From Corallium rubrum (Eukaryota; Cnidaria; Anthozoa; Scleralcyonacea; Coralliidae), in contig OZ035998.1 in the NCBI GenBank assembly GCA_964035015.1, forward strand, positions 22,649,479 to 22,713,478: DNA of 64,000 bases, read 5' to 3'. Within the stretch, counting starts at the first letter, position 1; the number at the start of each line of letters is the position of its first letter. Of the stretch, positions 10,861 to 21,670 are shown piece after piece. The notes beneath the pieces were generated by a model, which ran no database searches, had not been told where the DNA came from, and saw nothing but the letters and a program-made list of their open reading frames with translations. The translations under genes and the position numbers were made by a program.

Positions 10861-11899
10861 CTCAACAGTAAATAATAAGGAGAGCACATAATAATTCAAA
10901 TTTTGCTTAAACGGTGACATATTTCTTCTTTGTCCGACTCATCTGACTTCAGCATGGACTAAGGAACAGTTATAACTAAAAACATTTGCTTACTTCTACG
11001 TCAAAGTACTTCCCTAGCTCGTCCTATTTTTGGACTGAAAGTGCCACTATCCATGTAGTGTTGGCCATAGTAATCTTTGTAAACAGGTGCTAGAAATTGG
11101 CCAAACTGACCAACAACGTTACGGGCGATGTGAAGTGCCCGACTCGCGGTGCATTCGGCATCAGTCTGTCTGTTTCGAGAGCACATAAAAGTCCTCATTT
11201 GCCTTAGCATAGTACTTCCAAAAGCGTTTGAACTTGCTTGATTTAACAGTCCTTGTTGGTCGTTTACAGGTTGTTTATATATAAATACATGCACGATTTA
11301 GGCAAATTCTAAAGAAACTCAATGACCTGAATAGTGAGAAACACTAGAATACAGTAGAATCACACGCATTAGAAATTCTAGAATACATAATTATATTATT
11401 AGGCGAATATAGGCTAGCCGATAGAAAAAATAGGAGTGTTGTTTTCACTTTATTTCTTGCTCTTTGTATAGTAGTTCAGTTTGTGACTTTTGTTTTGTTT
11501 TTTGAAATTAAAGGCTGTCTCTATTTAGTTTCTCGGTTGTATCCCCTGTTGATCAGTATAACAGCGAGATCATTAAGTCTTTGATGTAATAAGTTGTCAG
11601 CTGCGATAATGCGGCGATAACGAAGTGCCTGGCTAAAGATGATACCATCAATAATATATAGAAGAGCAGCGACCCCTCTTAAAGTTATTGGAACATTCAC
11701 TGTAAGTGTGGCTTGATGAATAACATGCTTAAAACAAAATATTTCGATGATGAATAACAATGCTTAAAACAAAATATTTCAATTACTTCTCGTTTACCGC
11801 GTCAAGCTGAGATTTCAATTCACATGTCATTGACAGAAGCCTTTGGGAAGACTTAAAAAAGAACCACATCGAGTGCATCTCGAAGCGAAGCACAAAGAA
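10861..11899. other. unassigned stretch with a small local duplication
   Basis: No recognised gene. An unassigned 97-residue minus-strand frame lies at 11001-11294; I do not recognise it. About 11665-11700 and 11915-11950 share a near-identical 36-bp word (start AGCAGCGACCCCTCTTAAAG), the second copy belonging to the gypsy element that follows. Around 11715-11780 a 30-bp AT-rich phrase (GCTTAAAACAAAATATTTC) is repeated in tandem. Confidence 0.45.
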
Positions 11900-12660
11900 G
11901 CTAAATGCCTATGGAGCAGCGACCCCTCTTAAAGTTATTGGAACATTCAATGCAGATGTGGCTGTTGTTGGTAGATGTATGTCAGCCGAATTCGCGGTCA
12001 TAGAAGGGAAAGGAGAGCCATTGCTTGGGAGAGAATCAGCAATTGAGCTTGGAGTCCTAAAGTTAGGAATTCCGGAAAATTCAGTGAATGGTGTGACCAA
12101 CCACGAAGACCTGATTGTTGGACACAAAGATTTATCTACTGAAGCTGCATATTAACCCACAAGCCCAACCTGTTGCACAGCCGTTGAGACGACCTGCATT
12201 CAGTCTGAGGGAAGATCAAGAAAAAACGTGATGAATTACTTCGTGAACACATTATTGAGAAAGTGGATGAGTTGTGGTCGTGCCAAAAGCAAATGGTGAA
12301 TTTCGGCTATGTGTGGATATGCAGTGTACAAACAAAGCGATTATCCGGGAGAGACATCCAATTCCGACTATCGATAAAATAATACAATATATGCAAGACG
12401 GATGTGTTTACAGTAAGCTAGATCTCAAGTAGGGTTGCCACCAGGTCGAACTATGCAAAGAATCAAGAAGCATTACAACCTTAGTAACTCGTAAATGCCT
12501 AGCTGTTTATAGATAAAAGAGATTGATGTTCGGTATACGTTCGACACCAAAGAAATACCAGCAGGTAATTCAGCAAGTGTTGCAAGACTGCAGGGGGAAG
12601 GCCAACATCTCAGATAACATGGTCCTGACGAAGCTGAGTATGACAGGCGATTGGAAAAAG
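11900..12660 (+). pseudogene. second gypsy element: pre-RT linker and RT palm
   Basis: Start of a second Ty3/gypsy pol, different in sequence from the first. 11958-12155 reads FAVIEGKGEPLLGRESAIEL, the linker after protease (LLG..TA-type motif), then INPQAQPVAQPLRRPAFSL in the next frame, the RT entry. Between 12200 and 12600 the palm is present but shattered: EFRLCVDMQ-like, IPTIDKIIQ-like and DLK..HQVEL pieces occur in changing frames, and the catalytic YxDD box is not preserved in an open frame. Gag and protease upstream are not recognisable. Confidence 0.75.
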
Positions 12661-13556
12661 TGCTTACCAGACTCGAAGGCAGAGGCCTAACTCTCAACAA
12701 AGAGAAGTGTGTGTTCGACATGTCGAAGCTTACCTTCATGGGCTTGGTTCTGTCAAACCGTGGCATTGGTCCAATGGGAGGAAAGGTCAGAGCCGTCAAA
12801 GAAGCTCGAGAACCACATAATGTGTCCAAAGTGAAACGTTTCCTGGCCTTGGTGAATTGCAACGCAATATTTATTCCTGATCTAGCAACTGTCACAGAGC
12901 CATTGAGGAGATTGACGAAGAGAGGAGTGCCATTCATCTTTGGTCTTCAACAACAAGAATCCTTCAGAGAACTGAAACGAAGGCTTGCTCAGGCAGAAAC
13001 CTTGGGTTATTTTGATTGGAATGCTAAGACCAAGATCATCTGCGATGTCTGTCTATTTGGGTTAGGAGCAATTTTAATACAGGAGCACAAAAAATGGAGG
13101 ACCGGGTAATCTGCTACGCCAGCAGAGGTCTTACTGACGTTGAGAGACGACACTCACAAACAGAGAAAGAGGTTTTTGGAAGTCGTTTGGTCATGTGAAA
13201 GGTTCCACGCTTACCTGTACGGAAGACAGTTTCAACTGTGGACTGACCACAAGCCTCTTGAGTTTATTTATTCAGCTCGTTCCAGACCGGCAGCCAGGAT
13301 TGAAAGATGGGTTTTGAGGTTGCAACCTTACTCGTTTACAGTAAAGTACATGCCTGCGTATCGGAATGTTGCAGATCCGTTATCGCATCTTACAAAGATG
13401 GGAGAAACCGAAGCAAGAAATGTGGCAGAAGATTACAGCAACTTTATGGCCAAAACAGCAGTTCCAAGAGCCATGACTGCCAAGGAAATCGAGGAGGCAT
13501 CTGCTAATGACGAGGAGTTAGTGATCGTTCGCCAGTGTATCAAAACAGGAAAGTGA
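12651..13556 (+). pseudogene. second gypsy element: RT thumb and RNase H
   Basis: 12651-13109 carries the end of RT (LEGRGLTLNKEKCVF, LTFMGLVLSNRGI, KVKRFLALVN, TEPLRRLTKRGVPF) and the start of RNase H (IICDVCLFGLGAIL, where the first catalytic Asp is seen). After a frameshift near 13110 the frame 13140-13556 gives FLEVVWSCERFHAYLYGR, WTDHKPLEFIYS, AARIERWVLRLQPY and YRNVADPLSHLTK. The order and wording are typical of the mag/gypsy group. One frameshift separates two otherwise open halves; the usual ALSR motif reads PLSH. Confidence 0.85.
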
Positions 13557-13559
13557 AAC

Positions 13560-15056
13560 AGTCCCAAATGTGCCAGTTACAAGCCAGTTCGTGATGAACT
13601 CTGCATTTTGGGAAAGATGGTCTTGAGAGATACAAAAATTATGGTACCATGCACAGAAGCTTCGAGCAAGAGTTATTGAATTGGGTCATGAAGGGCACCT
13701 GGAGAATCTTAATATGAAACAGCGATTACGTACAAAGGTCTGATGGAGACCAACTGATCCAGAACCGTTGTGTATGACCGAATTGCCACATGGACCATGG
13801 CAAGACATTGCTATCGACCTTATGGGTCCTTTGCTATAAGGAGACTATGTCTTTGCAGCACTGACCTCTATATAACTGGACTGCGGGTGCCCCACGAAAA
13901 AATGGCCCAAATACACGCTATCAGACGCCATCTTGTTAGGTCTGAGCCGCGAAATTGACCAATCACAGGCCACCTTTTGGCTAACCGTATCTTATGAGAT
14001 CAAAAAGGGCATGAGACCAAATTTACAAAAAAAACCCCAACGAATTGAGAGTTGAAAAACATTTTGAAAGCCAAAAACCATTGTCGGTAAGCAAAAAGTA
14101 CAACTAAACCAAACATATTTACAGGTTTCTTTTCAAAGGATAATTCTGAATGGCTTTAAGTTGTATTTGTATGTTTCTTGAGTTTCTTCGTGTTCGAGAT
14201 GTTTTAATTGTCTGCTTTGAGCTTACTTTATTCGACAACAAACACGGCAGAGAAAAAACTCAAAAAAGCTTCGAATTTACCACGGAACCTTTGTTTCAGG
14301 CAATAATTTACAGTATTTCAATGTCTTTGAAGTTTTTACTTTAAAAAATATAATTAAATTTCTGTGTAAACATTTTTCTCAAAGCCTTTTTTTTGCTTCA
14401 AAAGAGTTATCGGCGTGAGTCGTCAACACTTCGGGCTACTTTACGCCGTCGGAAGAGCTAACAATATGGCGCCGTTTAATTGGGGACACTTAGCTTCATG
14501 TAATACAAAAGTATTGGTTAAGTGCTTTGCAGCAACTGACTATTACAGTAAATATGTGGAAGTCAACATTTCAAAGAAAAATACAGCTGATGTCGCGATC
14601 AGAAGCTTAGAGAAGATATTTGCAAAGATGTTTGCAAAGATGTTTTGCATGGACTACCATGGACTGCTACAAGCGACAATGGTCCTCACTTCATTGCAGA
14701 GAATTTTGAAACATTCTAACAAGAGAACGGAATCGGGCATCGGAAAGTAACGCCGTTATGGCTCCCAAGCAAACGGTGAGATTGAAAGCCAGAAGAGATC
14801 TTTGCTTAAGAGGATGCAGAGAGCACAAGTAGAAGGACAAAGTTGGAAGAAAGTTGTGGAAAATATTTGATTGTATACCGAAGCACTCCTCATCCAACGA
14901 CAGTATGTGCCCTGTTGAATTGATGTTTGAGTAAGAGATGCGATATCAAGACAAAGAGAAAAAGGCAAAGATGAAAGAATACGTTGACAGAAGTAGGAAT
15001 GCCAAGGAGAGCAACCTGACAGAAGGAGACAAAGTTTTGTTGAAACAACACTGTGA
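13560..15056 (+). pseudogene. second gypsy element: integrase, interrupted
   Basis: Integrase core in pieces. The zinc-binding part (13560-13750) is decayed (GHEGHLENLNMKQRL-like). At 13790-13860 the reading is LPHGPWQDIAIDLMGPL, with the first catalytic Asp, and GDYVFAA. A 664-bp insertion follows, then the frame continues at 14534 with TDYYSKYVEVNISKKNTADVA. The second Asp region (ATSDNGPHFIAENF-like, about 14675-14715) is split by frame changes, and the Glu region reads GEIESQKRSLLKRMQRA near 14775. It runs to about 15056 (KESNLTEGDKVLLKQ), where a LINE is inserted. The end of the protein is at 17302. Confidence 0.8.
13861..14524. mobile_element. 664-bp MITE-like insertion inside integrase
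   Basis: The 10-mer CTTTGCAGCA stands directly before (13851-13860) and directly at the end (14525-14534) of this segment. Removing one copy plus the segment restores the integrase reading frame (DYVFAA-TDYYSKYVEV). The ends share inverted similarity: about 13929-13950 (GACGCCATCTTGTTAGGTCT) against the complement of about 14454-14475. A 9-10 bp target duplication suggests a Mutator-like non-autonomous element, though a slightly longer imperfect duplication (reaching CTGAC) would allow other mechanisms. No coding capacity. Confidence 0.65.
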
Positions 15057-15077
15057 ATAAGTGGACCACACCAACTA

Positions 15078-17301
15078 GTGGTCGTAACGTACTTGATCTT
15101 ATTCTTACCAACAATCCCGATTTGGTAACTATACAAGAAATATGTTCTCTTACAGAAGCAGAAATTCTCAATCATCTTCGACATATTGGCATCCCCTAAA
15201 GCTTTACCAAACATTCACAGAACTGTATATGACTATAATCGTGGCAATTTTGATGCTCGACGATCTTCTCTCGAATCTCTGAATTTATCTATCATTAGAC
15301 GGTGATATTAATCAAGACTGGTTGAATTGGAAAGATACATTCTTTCGTGCAGTTAATGAACATATACCAACTAAAAAACTACGGAATCGAAATCATTTAG
15401 GATCAATGATGAAATACTTCACTACATCAAAAAGAAAAACTCCATAAGACTGCGACTAAAGACATCTTCCAAACCAAGTGATCACCTCCGACAAAAGCTC
15501 AAAACACTTAGAACTACAATCAAACAGATGATCATTAACTCTATCTGCAATGATGTTGGACACAACCCTAAACGTTTCTGGTCGTTGTTCAAATTGAAAT
15601 CCAAGTGTCGCAATGTTCCTGAGAAAATATCGGTAAAATTAAACGAAACGTTTGTTCGCATGCAGAAAATGCTACCGAGATAGCAACTCTTTTCAACAGA
15701 TATTTTACATCAATTTTTACCATTGATTTGAATATCAATGAAAAAACTAACAGTGTAGAAAAACCATGCGAACCATTTTTAAATGGAATTATTCTGAATG
15801 AACTTTATCAGCACTTAGGAATCTCGATAACAACAAAGCCCATGGAGAAGACAAGGTCAGCATGGCTTTATAATGGGTAAATCTTGTGTCACCCAACTTA
15901 TTGAAATTCTAGATAACATAGGCAGTCAGTTAGATCTTGGGAAACAGATTGATGTGATTTACTTCAATATGTCAAAGGCGTTTGACAGGGTTAGTCATAG
16001 GCGCCTCCTACTTCGTCTTCGCGACTTTGGTTTCGGAGATAGTATTCTGAAGTGGTTCGGCTCTTACTTAAACGATCGTCGTCAACAAACTACCGTACTT
16101 GGTGCAACATCAACAGCGCTACCTGTGATTTCTAGGGTATCTCAAGGCTCTATTCGTGGACCGTTACTTTTTTATTATACACTAATAATCTATCTAACTG
16201 TGTCGTAAATTCTAACCTAGCAGCATTCGCCGATCACACCACGATCTACAAAGAAATCAACTTAGAAGCAGACGAAACATCTCTGCATGCAACATGACCT
16301 CTCCAACTTCGAAATCTCTTCTTCCAATGCCGGTCTCCATCTAAACATATCTAAATGCAAAACTCTTCATATAGCTAACTGAGAATACAGATTGTGAACA
16401 TGACCTGGGAGTATGGACGACAGGAAACTGACTTGGTCTAAGCAAGTGGCAGAGCAAACCAGCACAGCCGACAAACTGCTGGGGTATATCAGAAGATCTA
16501 CCAAGAACATTAAGTCTTTTGCGATACGACGAAAACTTTACCTTTCTCTAGTCCGTTCACAGCTGGGTTATGCATCTCAAGTGTGGGCTCCACAGTCAAT
16601 CGAATTAATATCCAGAATTGAACGTGTTCAACGACGGGCTTCGAAATTCGTTTGGGATCTATCCTTCCTTTGTGACATTAACTACGAAGAACGACTACTT
16701 ACGACTAAACTCCTTCCTTTAAGGTACTGGCATGAATACCTAGACATTGTATTTTTCTACAAAACTAACCACGGCATCAACATCCTCAACAAGACCACCC
16801 TCTCCTCAACGGCACCAACTCCTCAACATCACAGACAAACAAGATCATTCAACTCTGACTGCGACAAATTTCAAACCACAAAATGTAATACTTCGACCTA
16901 TCAAAAATCATACACAATTCGGAGAAGAACATGGAACATACTACCAAAAACTATTACAACAATAAACATCACACTCTCAAACTTCAAGAAGTTACTATTC
17001 GACTACTACATTAACGCACTTAACAACACATATTACGTAGGCGACCCACGAACATGGAAAATCATATGTTTAAAATGCAACACAGCTCGAAGCCTTATGA
17101 ACCCACCATCGTGTTGCTTTTAGTAGATATCGTAGTAAATGTATGTTGCATATCGTTATGTATTTTTAAAGTAACTGTTAAATCATACTTGTTTTGGGGC
17201 CGCAGTAATTGGCACTAGTTGTTGCGGTTACCCAGCCTATTGTCGGAATGTCTGTATAAATGTTTGTAATGTGTATGGTAAAAATAAAATAAAATAAAAT
17301 T
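15078..17301 (+). pseudogene. 5'-truncated CR1/L2-like LINE
   Basis: Non-LTR retrotransposon inserted in the gypsy element. It begins inside the C-terminal end of the endonuclease domain (TSGRNVLDLILTNNPDLV) and has many frame breaks up to RT. 15873-16208 reads VIYFNMSKAFDRVSHRRLL, then LKWFGSYLNDRRQQ and VSQGSIRGPLLF (normally GVPQGSILGPLLF). The catalytic box near 16230 reads FADHTTIY, so the second Asp is His. 16413-17123 is an intact C-terminal domain (LTWSKQVAEQ, YASQVWAPQSIELISRIERVQRR), followed by a 3' UTR and a TAAAA-repeat tail (17281-17300). It is dead. Confidence 0.88.
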
Positions 17302-17518
17302 TGAAAGTCAACCATATGAGGTGATCAACAAACGGGGTAACACTAACAGTATTCTGATTGAGTCACCAGAAGGTGTTCAGTATAAGAGGAACACCACTCA
17401 CGTAGAACAATATCAGAAAAGAGAAGGTGGTGAAGAGCAAGCTGTAGAAACACCAACAGCAGTGGAAACACCGTTGGAACTTATCCAAGAGGAAGGGAAA
17501 AAATGCATGGAAAAGTAG
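17302..17518 (+). pseudogene. C-terminal end of second gypsy pol
   Basis: Directly after the LINE tail the gypsy reading resumes: ESQPYEVINKRGNTNSIL, EGVQYKRNTTHVEQYQ, then an acidic tail to a stop at 17518. This is the usual integrase end (Y.V..K.G, KRN..H). The bases before the LINE (AATAAGTGGACCACACCA, about 15059-15076) read NKWTTP, which joins naturally to ESQPYE, showing that the two parts were one frame. Confidence 0.8.
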
Positions 17519-17739
17519 GTGACGAGAAACCAGTGCGCATCAGATGCGCACCAGATGTGCAATGCGCACATTTCTGCAAACAGTGCGCACCAGAAGTGCA
17601 CCAAAGAAATTTCTACGACTATATCATGCATGAGATGAACGTTGAAAACTGGTGGGACATGAATTTGTTAATATTATAGAAACGTAATAGTGAACCTTAG
17701 AACATATTAGCGAACATTTAGAACTTCTTCAGTTTACTG

Positions 17740-17935
17740 AAAAAGGAAGGGATGTAGGCTAATTTATGTTATTAACGGGAAGTTCTCTAAGTTATGATTA
17801 TGTGAAGTACTCGATGAAAAGGCGCGCTTTGGGTTCGAGTTTGAAGGAACCACCACGCTGATTAAATGTGCGTGTGTGGTGTTTAATCCGACCTTTGAAT
17901 ATACTACAGGTACGACAATGTTTTGCTCTTTGAGA
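17740..17935 (+). repeat. polypurine tract and probable 3' LTR of second gypsy element
   Basis: AAAAAGGAAGGGA (about 17741-17753) is a polypurine tract, directly followed by TGTAGGCTAATT, an LTR-like start. A candidate LTR of about 165 bp ends near ACTACAGGTACGACA (about 17905-17920). Its 5' partner is not recognisable, so the limits are provisional. Confidence 0.5.
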
Positions 17936-18224
17936 AACGATGAGAAAACTTAAACTGCGAATTGCTAAGCCTGAGCAAACGCCACCTCCAAACGAATCGT
18001 GATCGCATTTACGAGGAAAATAGTGCCCAGGTCCTGGAGGGCCATATCAGTTATAATTAACCAAAAACAACCCTACTCTGGACAAACAACTTCAATTAAA
18101 TTTCTATGTTGACCACCAGTTTCCTTGTGTGGGAATAACATAACGTACACAACAGACCGCATGATGCATACAGTTCGTTTTCTAGCCCTGACGATGACAT
18201 TAATACGTTAGGCTGTTACGCTTT
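17936..18224. other. no recognised feature
   Basis: Non-coding stretch between the second gypsy element and an interspersed repeat; no recognisable gene, tRNA or clear terminal repeat. Confidence 0.4.
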
Positions 18225-18440
18225 TTTAAGTATAGGTTAGTTACCCAATCCGAGGTAACTAACCTGCTTAATTCAAGATCACAGAGGTTGCCTAAGAAAA
18301 CTGAGATACTGAGTTCGTTATCACAGAGGCTGTTCAAAAAACACTTCAGTCACGATGATAACTTTATTTATGCGTGGTTTGGTATAATTATTATAAATAA
18401 ACAACCGCAGTACATCAAAGAAAACCGAGGTTATATGAAC
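18225..18440. repeat. interspersed repeat R1, copy 1
   Basis: Shares the phrases TTTAAGTATAGGTTAGTTACC, CCGAGGTAACTA, ATTATAAATAAACAACCGC and GTCAAAGAAAACCGAGGT-like sequence with 61120-61290. A weaker relative lies at about 38008-38100. The GGTTAGTTACC ... GGTAACTAACC pair makes a local inverted repeat. Probably a MITE. Confidence 0.7.
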
Positions 18441-18554
18441 TAACTATGTATAAAAACTCATCAGAGCACATTTTTGTCTCTAGTCGGCTATTATTTATAA
18501 GTAAATGCACGGTACTGGGAAGTCTTAGTATAACATGTCCCCCAAAAGTGAGGA

Positions 18555-18599
18555 AAGGTTTGTGGAAGTCCCAAGACTTGAGGGACTTCCACAAACCTT
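18555..18599. repeat. perfect 18-bp hairpin
   Basis: AAGGTTTGTGGAAGTCCC at 18555-18572 is followed after a 9-base loop by its exact complement at 18582-18599. Stable as DNA cruciform or RNA hairpin; function unknown. Confidence 0.9.
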
Positions 18600-18632
18600 C
18601 CTTAGACTTGATGGGGCATTTAATCATTAATT

Positions 18633-18776
18633 ATATACTTTCTGTAATCAGATTCAAATGCTGCAATTTCATTGGTTTAGAGGAGTGCGATTTGGGCATT
18701 AATTATATGCCCTTCTGTAATCAGGCCCACATGCTGCAATTTTTTTGGTTTAGAAGAGTGCGATTTGAGCATTATT
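18633..18776. repeat. two tandem copies of a 70-bp unit
   Basis: Two diverged copies of a unit reading about TTAATTATAT, CTGTAATCAG, CATGCTGCAATTT, GGTTTAGA-GAGTGCGATTT. The GTGCGATT word also recurs in the palindromic element at 36.15-36.33 kb. Confidence 0.7.
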
Positions 18777-18867
18777 CGTAGTCTGTTAGCTGTAATCGTA
18801 CTCCTGTTTCAAAAAATCAAAATAAGGCTAGTTGACAGGATTGACCAATCACAGTCCTGCATTAAAA

Positions 18868-19340
18868 ATGGAGGATTTTTAAGTGCCAAATTTTGATTTG
18901 TGTGAATATTTATTGGATGTGGAAGAAGATGTACAAGGACCTGTGACCCCAAATACAGTCAACATGGCAGTGCCAAACACGAGTAGGTTCCTCTGCTTTT
19001 CTGAAGACGACATTGAAGAATTAAAAAGCTCAAATTAATGTTAAAGGTAAGACTAACCGTTCAACATCAACATGGATGAATGTTTGGCCAAAATGGTGTT
19101 CGGCTCATGGAAAAAGTCAGAAAATTGAACATTTTCCTTATGCTGAGCTGGATAGCCTTTTGTCCAAATTTTATGCCGAGGTGAAAACAGTAAATGGGGT
19201 GGAGTACGAAATTCTTCGCGTGATGCAGTTAGCCATTGACCGATACTTGAAAGGGAAGCGATATGGCGAAAGTATTAGGACGCTGAACGCCAAAGCAGCA
19301 AGTTTACGACACCAGGGAGAACTCAACTCAACTCAGTAGT
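18868..19340 (+). pseudogene. Crypton-like N-terminal domain remnant
   Basis: The reading from ATG 18868 stops early; another frame gives RFLCFSEDDIEELKSS and, after a shift near 19040, TNRSTSTWMNVWPKWCSAHG, AELDSLLSKFYAEVKTVNG, ILRVMQLAIDRYLKGKRYG to 19339. This is the N-terminal region of the ZMYM2/QRICH1/KCTD1-like family, which derives from Crypton tyrosine recombinases (small SAM-like domain before the DUF3504-type domain). The C-terminal catalytic part is absent. Most likely a decayed Crypton or Crypton-derived copy. Family recognition is by motif pattern, not by search. Confidence 0.5.
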
Positions 19341-19590
19341 TGAGTGGGACTCACTCGATGAGATTATCAGAAACGCTCCTTCTGAAATGACACTTCGAGC
19401 TAGGTACTTGAAGAAGGCATTTACTGACATGAACAACCTACAGAACAACTAATACTTTAATTTTAATAAATTTTATTTATATGACATTTTTTTTATTATT
19501 TTACTTTCACTGTAACACAATATGACACAACGAATAACGCGAACATAATTGTGTATATTAAATAGAAAAACTCTAATTATTTTATTAAAT

Positions 19591-20160
19591 ATTCAGTTGT
19601 TCTTCAGCAGCGTGAATACGAGAAGAAGAAGAATTTCAAATGAAGTCGAATCACTGCTGTCGAGAAAGGTTTTCTGACTGCCCCAACCAGGAATCGAACC
19701 AAAGGTCTCTGGTTTCACGTACCAGTGCCCTACCACTGAGCTATTGGGACTCCCGGCTGAGGCAGTCAGAAATATCCATATAATATATATCGCACACATT
19801 ACCGTGGCTCATCGGGGGATATCTAATCCACCTGAACGAAGAGTTAGGTATCTTTCTCCAGGACGAAGTCGGCTTGACCCAAGCCAATGTAAGTTAGTAA
19901 ATATTCAGTTGTCCTTCGGCAGCGTGAATACGAGAAGAAGAAGAATTTCAAATGAAGTCGAATCACTGCTGTAGAGAAAAGTTTTCTGACTGCCCCAACC
20001 AGGAATCGAACCCAAGGTCTCTGGGTTTCACGTACCAGTGCCCTACCACTGAGCTATTGGGACTCCCGGCTGAGGCAGTTAGAAATATTCATATAATATA
20101 TATCGCACACATTACCGTGGCTCATCGGGGGATATCTAATCCACCTGAACGAAGAGTTAG
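19591..20160 (-). repeat. two tandem copies of a tRNA-derived SINE
   Basis: A 312-bp unit starting ATTCAGTTGT at 19591 recurs at 19903, the second copy truncated near 20160. On the minus strand each copy holds a tRNA-like part (about 19680-19757 and 19990-20067) with A box TAGCTCAGTGGTAGGGCA and B box GGTTCGATTCC. The anticodon arm lacks U33 and the acceptor ends do not pair fully, so this is a SINE head, not a tRNA gene. The unit also contains TATATATCGCACACATTACC and a GAAGAAGAAGAA run. Confidence 0.8.
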
Positions 20161-20248
20161 TCTAATTATTTTAATCTTATTATAGGCCAAGATGAAAATT
20201 ACGCTGGTAATTCTAGTTACCCTGGATTAAATAAAGTTAAATTAAGTG

Positions 20249-20259
20249 TTATTATTATT

Positions 20260-20326
<67 letters not shown>
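20249..20326. repeat. (ATT)n microsatellite
   Basis: About 25 ATT units with one interruption near 20260. It lies 90 bp beyond the tRNA-SINE pair. Confidence 0.95.
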
Positions 20327-20327
<1 letters not shown>

Positions 20328-20578
20328 AGGGCATGGGTAAATGACCGAACATAGCTGAAGCTCTTTCCCCAAGCTAAGAAAAAATGCTCTGGCAAAATAG
20401 TCCACTTGGAGATCATTCGCCTGTGTCCCTGTGGCACTAACAAATGCCAATTGCAAATGTCTGTCAAAACAAATGGGCTTATGAGGGGCTGAGGTGTAAA
20501 TAATAGTAACAATAGTTTGTTATGTTATGTGTTTTGTTCACATTAAAGTTCGTGATTACAACATTTTAAATATCTCAC

Positions 20579-20694
20579 ATGATTCCTTAGTGACGTAGTC
20601 CAATAACAAAATAGAATTTAAAAATTAAACGAGACTTACCTGTAAGTTAAGTTTGATTGTAATTCTGAGTTATTGGACAAGGAAACTAAGGAGT
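20579..20694. repeat. short palindromic MITE
   Basis: TGATTCCTTAGTGACGTAGT then CCAATAAC at 20579-20607 is matched in inverse orientation by GTTATTGGACAAGGAAACTA then AGGAGTCA at 20668-20696. An AT-rich core lies between. No coding capacity. Confidence 0.7.
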
Positions 20695-20837
20695 CACCCA
20701 CCCTTTAATGTATTGGTAACATTATAGTTCTGGGAGAAACAACACATGAACAACTTCACGTGTCTCCCACCCAAACCTTTGCTGTTGCAATCACTCACTG
20801 CGTTAAAGACTGAACACTCGATCTGCGCGCGCATATC

Positions 20838-21489
20838 TATAAGAATGTTGTGCCATAGTTCGCCGGACCTGTCAACATAATATGTTGCGAAATTTTCTCC
20901 GGCCTTTCTCCAAAAGCTCTTTCACACATTTGGCAAAAGTGTCGCATGAAATGCCGTTGCTTGTAAGCAATTCCGATGCACATGTGTGCCATTGCAATTC
21001 CGCAACACATATGCATTCTCCCTCCTGCGCTTCTCGAATTCGACTCTTCTGTTTGCGTTCTTCCGTCGCCTGTGCCGATTCCATCTCCCATGCTGTTGCG
21101 ATGAGTTCGTTAACGACTTTGCTCCCCCGATTTATAAAAAATTCTGCCAAGTCAGTCTTCCCTTCACCTCTGTGCATGTTGGCAAAAGATAAAATGTCCG
21201 TTCGATTTCGGAGTCCCTTGCTTATAATTGTTTCCGCAACTTCGTAAGCGCTCAGGCGTTTTCGTTTCTTTTCCTTCTTTGCCGACTCAACCTCCATGTC
21301 GGCACCATCGTCCTCCAGTACTTCCTCATCGACATCGCCTTGTTCCTGCAACTCGAGTTCTAAACTACGTTTCTTCCTTATATTCCGTTTTGCCTCATGT
21401 GCTTTCATGGTGGAAGGTCCTACACTGCCGTTTAGATCCGGTCTTGGCTTTCCTTGCTTTGGCTGCCCTCTTTTGTCACATACTTCCAA
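20838..21489 (-). pseudogene. SF3-helicase-like protein, N-terminal half
   Basis: Minus-strand frame from ATG 21489. An acidic and basic low-complexity start (residues 1-75) is followed by a helical region (KRLSAYEVAETIISKGLRNR, GKTDLAEFFINRGSKVVNEL) and CVKELLEKGRRKFRNI. A one-base shift then gives LTGPANYGTTFL, a decayed Walker A loop (the family has G-K-T/S), and stops at 20838. The fold order suits superfamily 3 helicases related to parvovirus NS1, a family with many cnidarian genomic copies to my knowledge. The ATPase half is missing; a related C-terminal half lies at 57555-57990. Whether it is endogenous-viral or transposon-borne cannot be settled here. Confidence 0.6.
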
Positions 21490-21529
21490 GCGGTGTAACA
21501 GCCCGTACTATTATAAAATATTATAAATT

Positions 21530-21670
21530 AAAGCGTTTAACACTCCCCCCCCCCCTCTCAATGTTGCAGTGATTCAAGGAGAAATCCGCAACAATGGTAC
21601 GGTGACATGGAAAATATCTTTTTGCACATTCAACATTGAATAGGGGAGAGGGGGCGCAACCATTATTTGC
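21530..21670. repeat. decayed palindromic end module beside the helicase
   Basis: Left arm TTTAACACTCCCCCCC ... CTCAATGTTG (21538-21571) and right arm TTCAACATTGAATAGGGG, AGAGGGGGCGCAACC (about 21629-21662) form an imperfect inverted repeat. The arms match the inner arms of the 155-bp palindromes at 57025-57179 and 59995-60149 (AACACCCCCGCCCCCCA, CAATGTTGTC). The outermost TTGTCCAAGATTG is hardly recognisable. It stands about 40 bp upstream of the helicase start. Confidence 0.55.
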
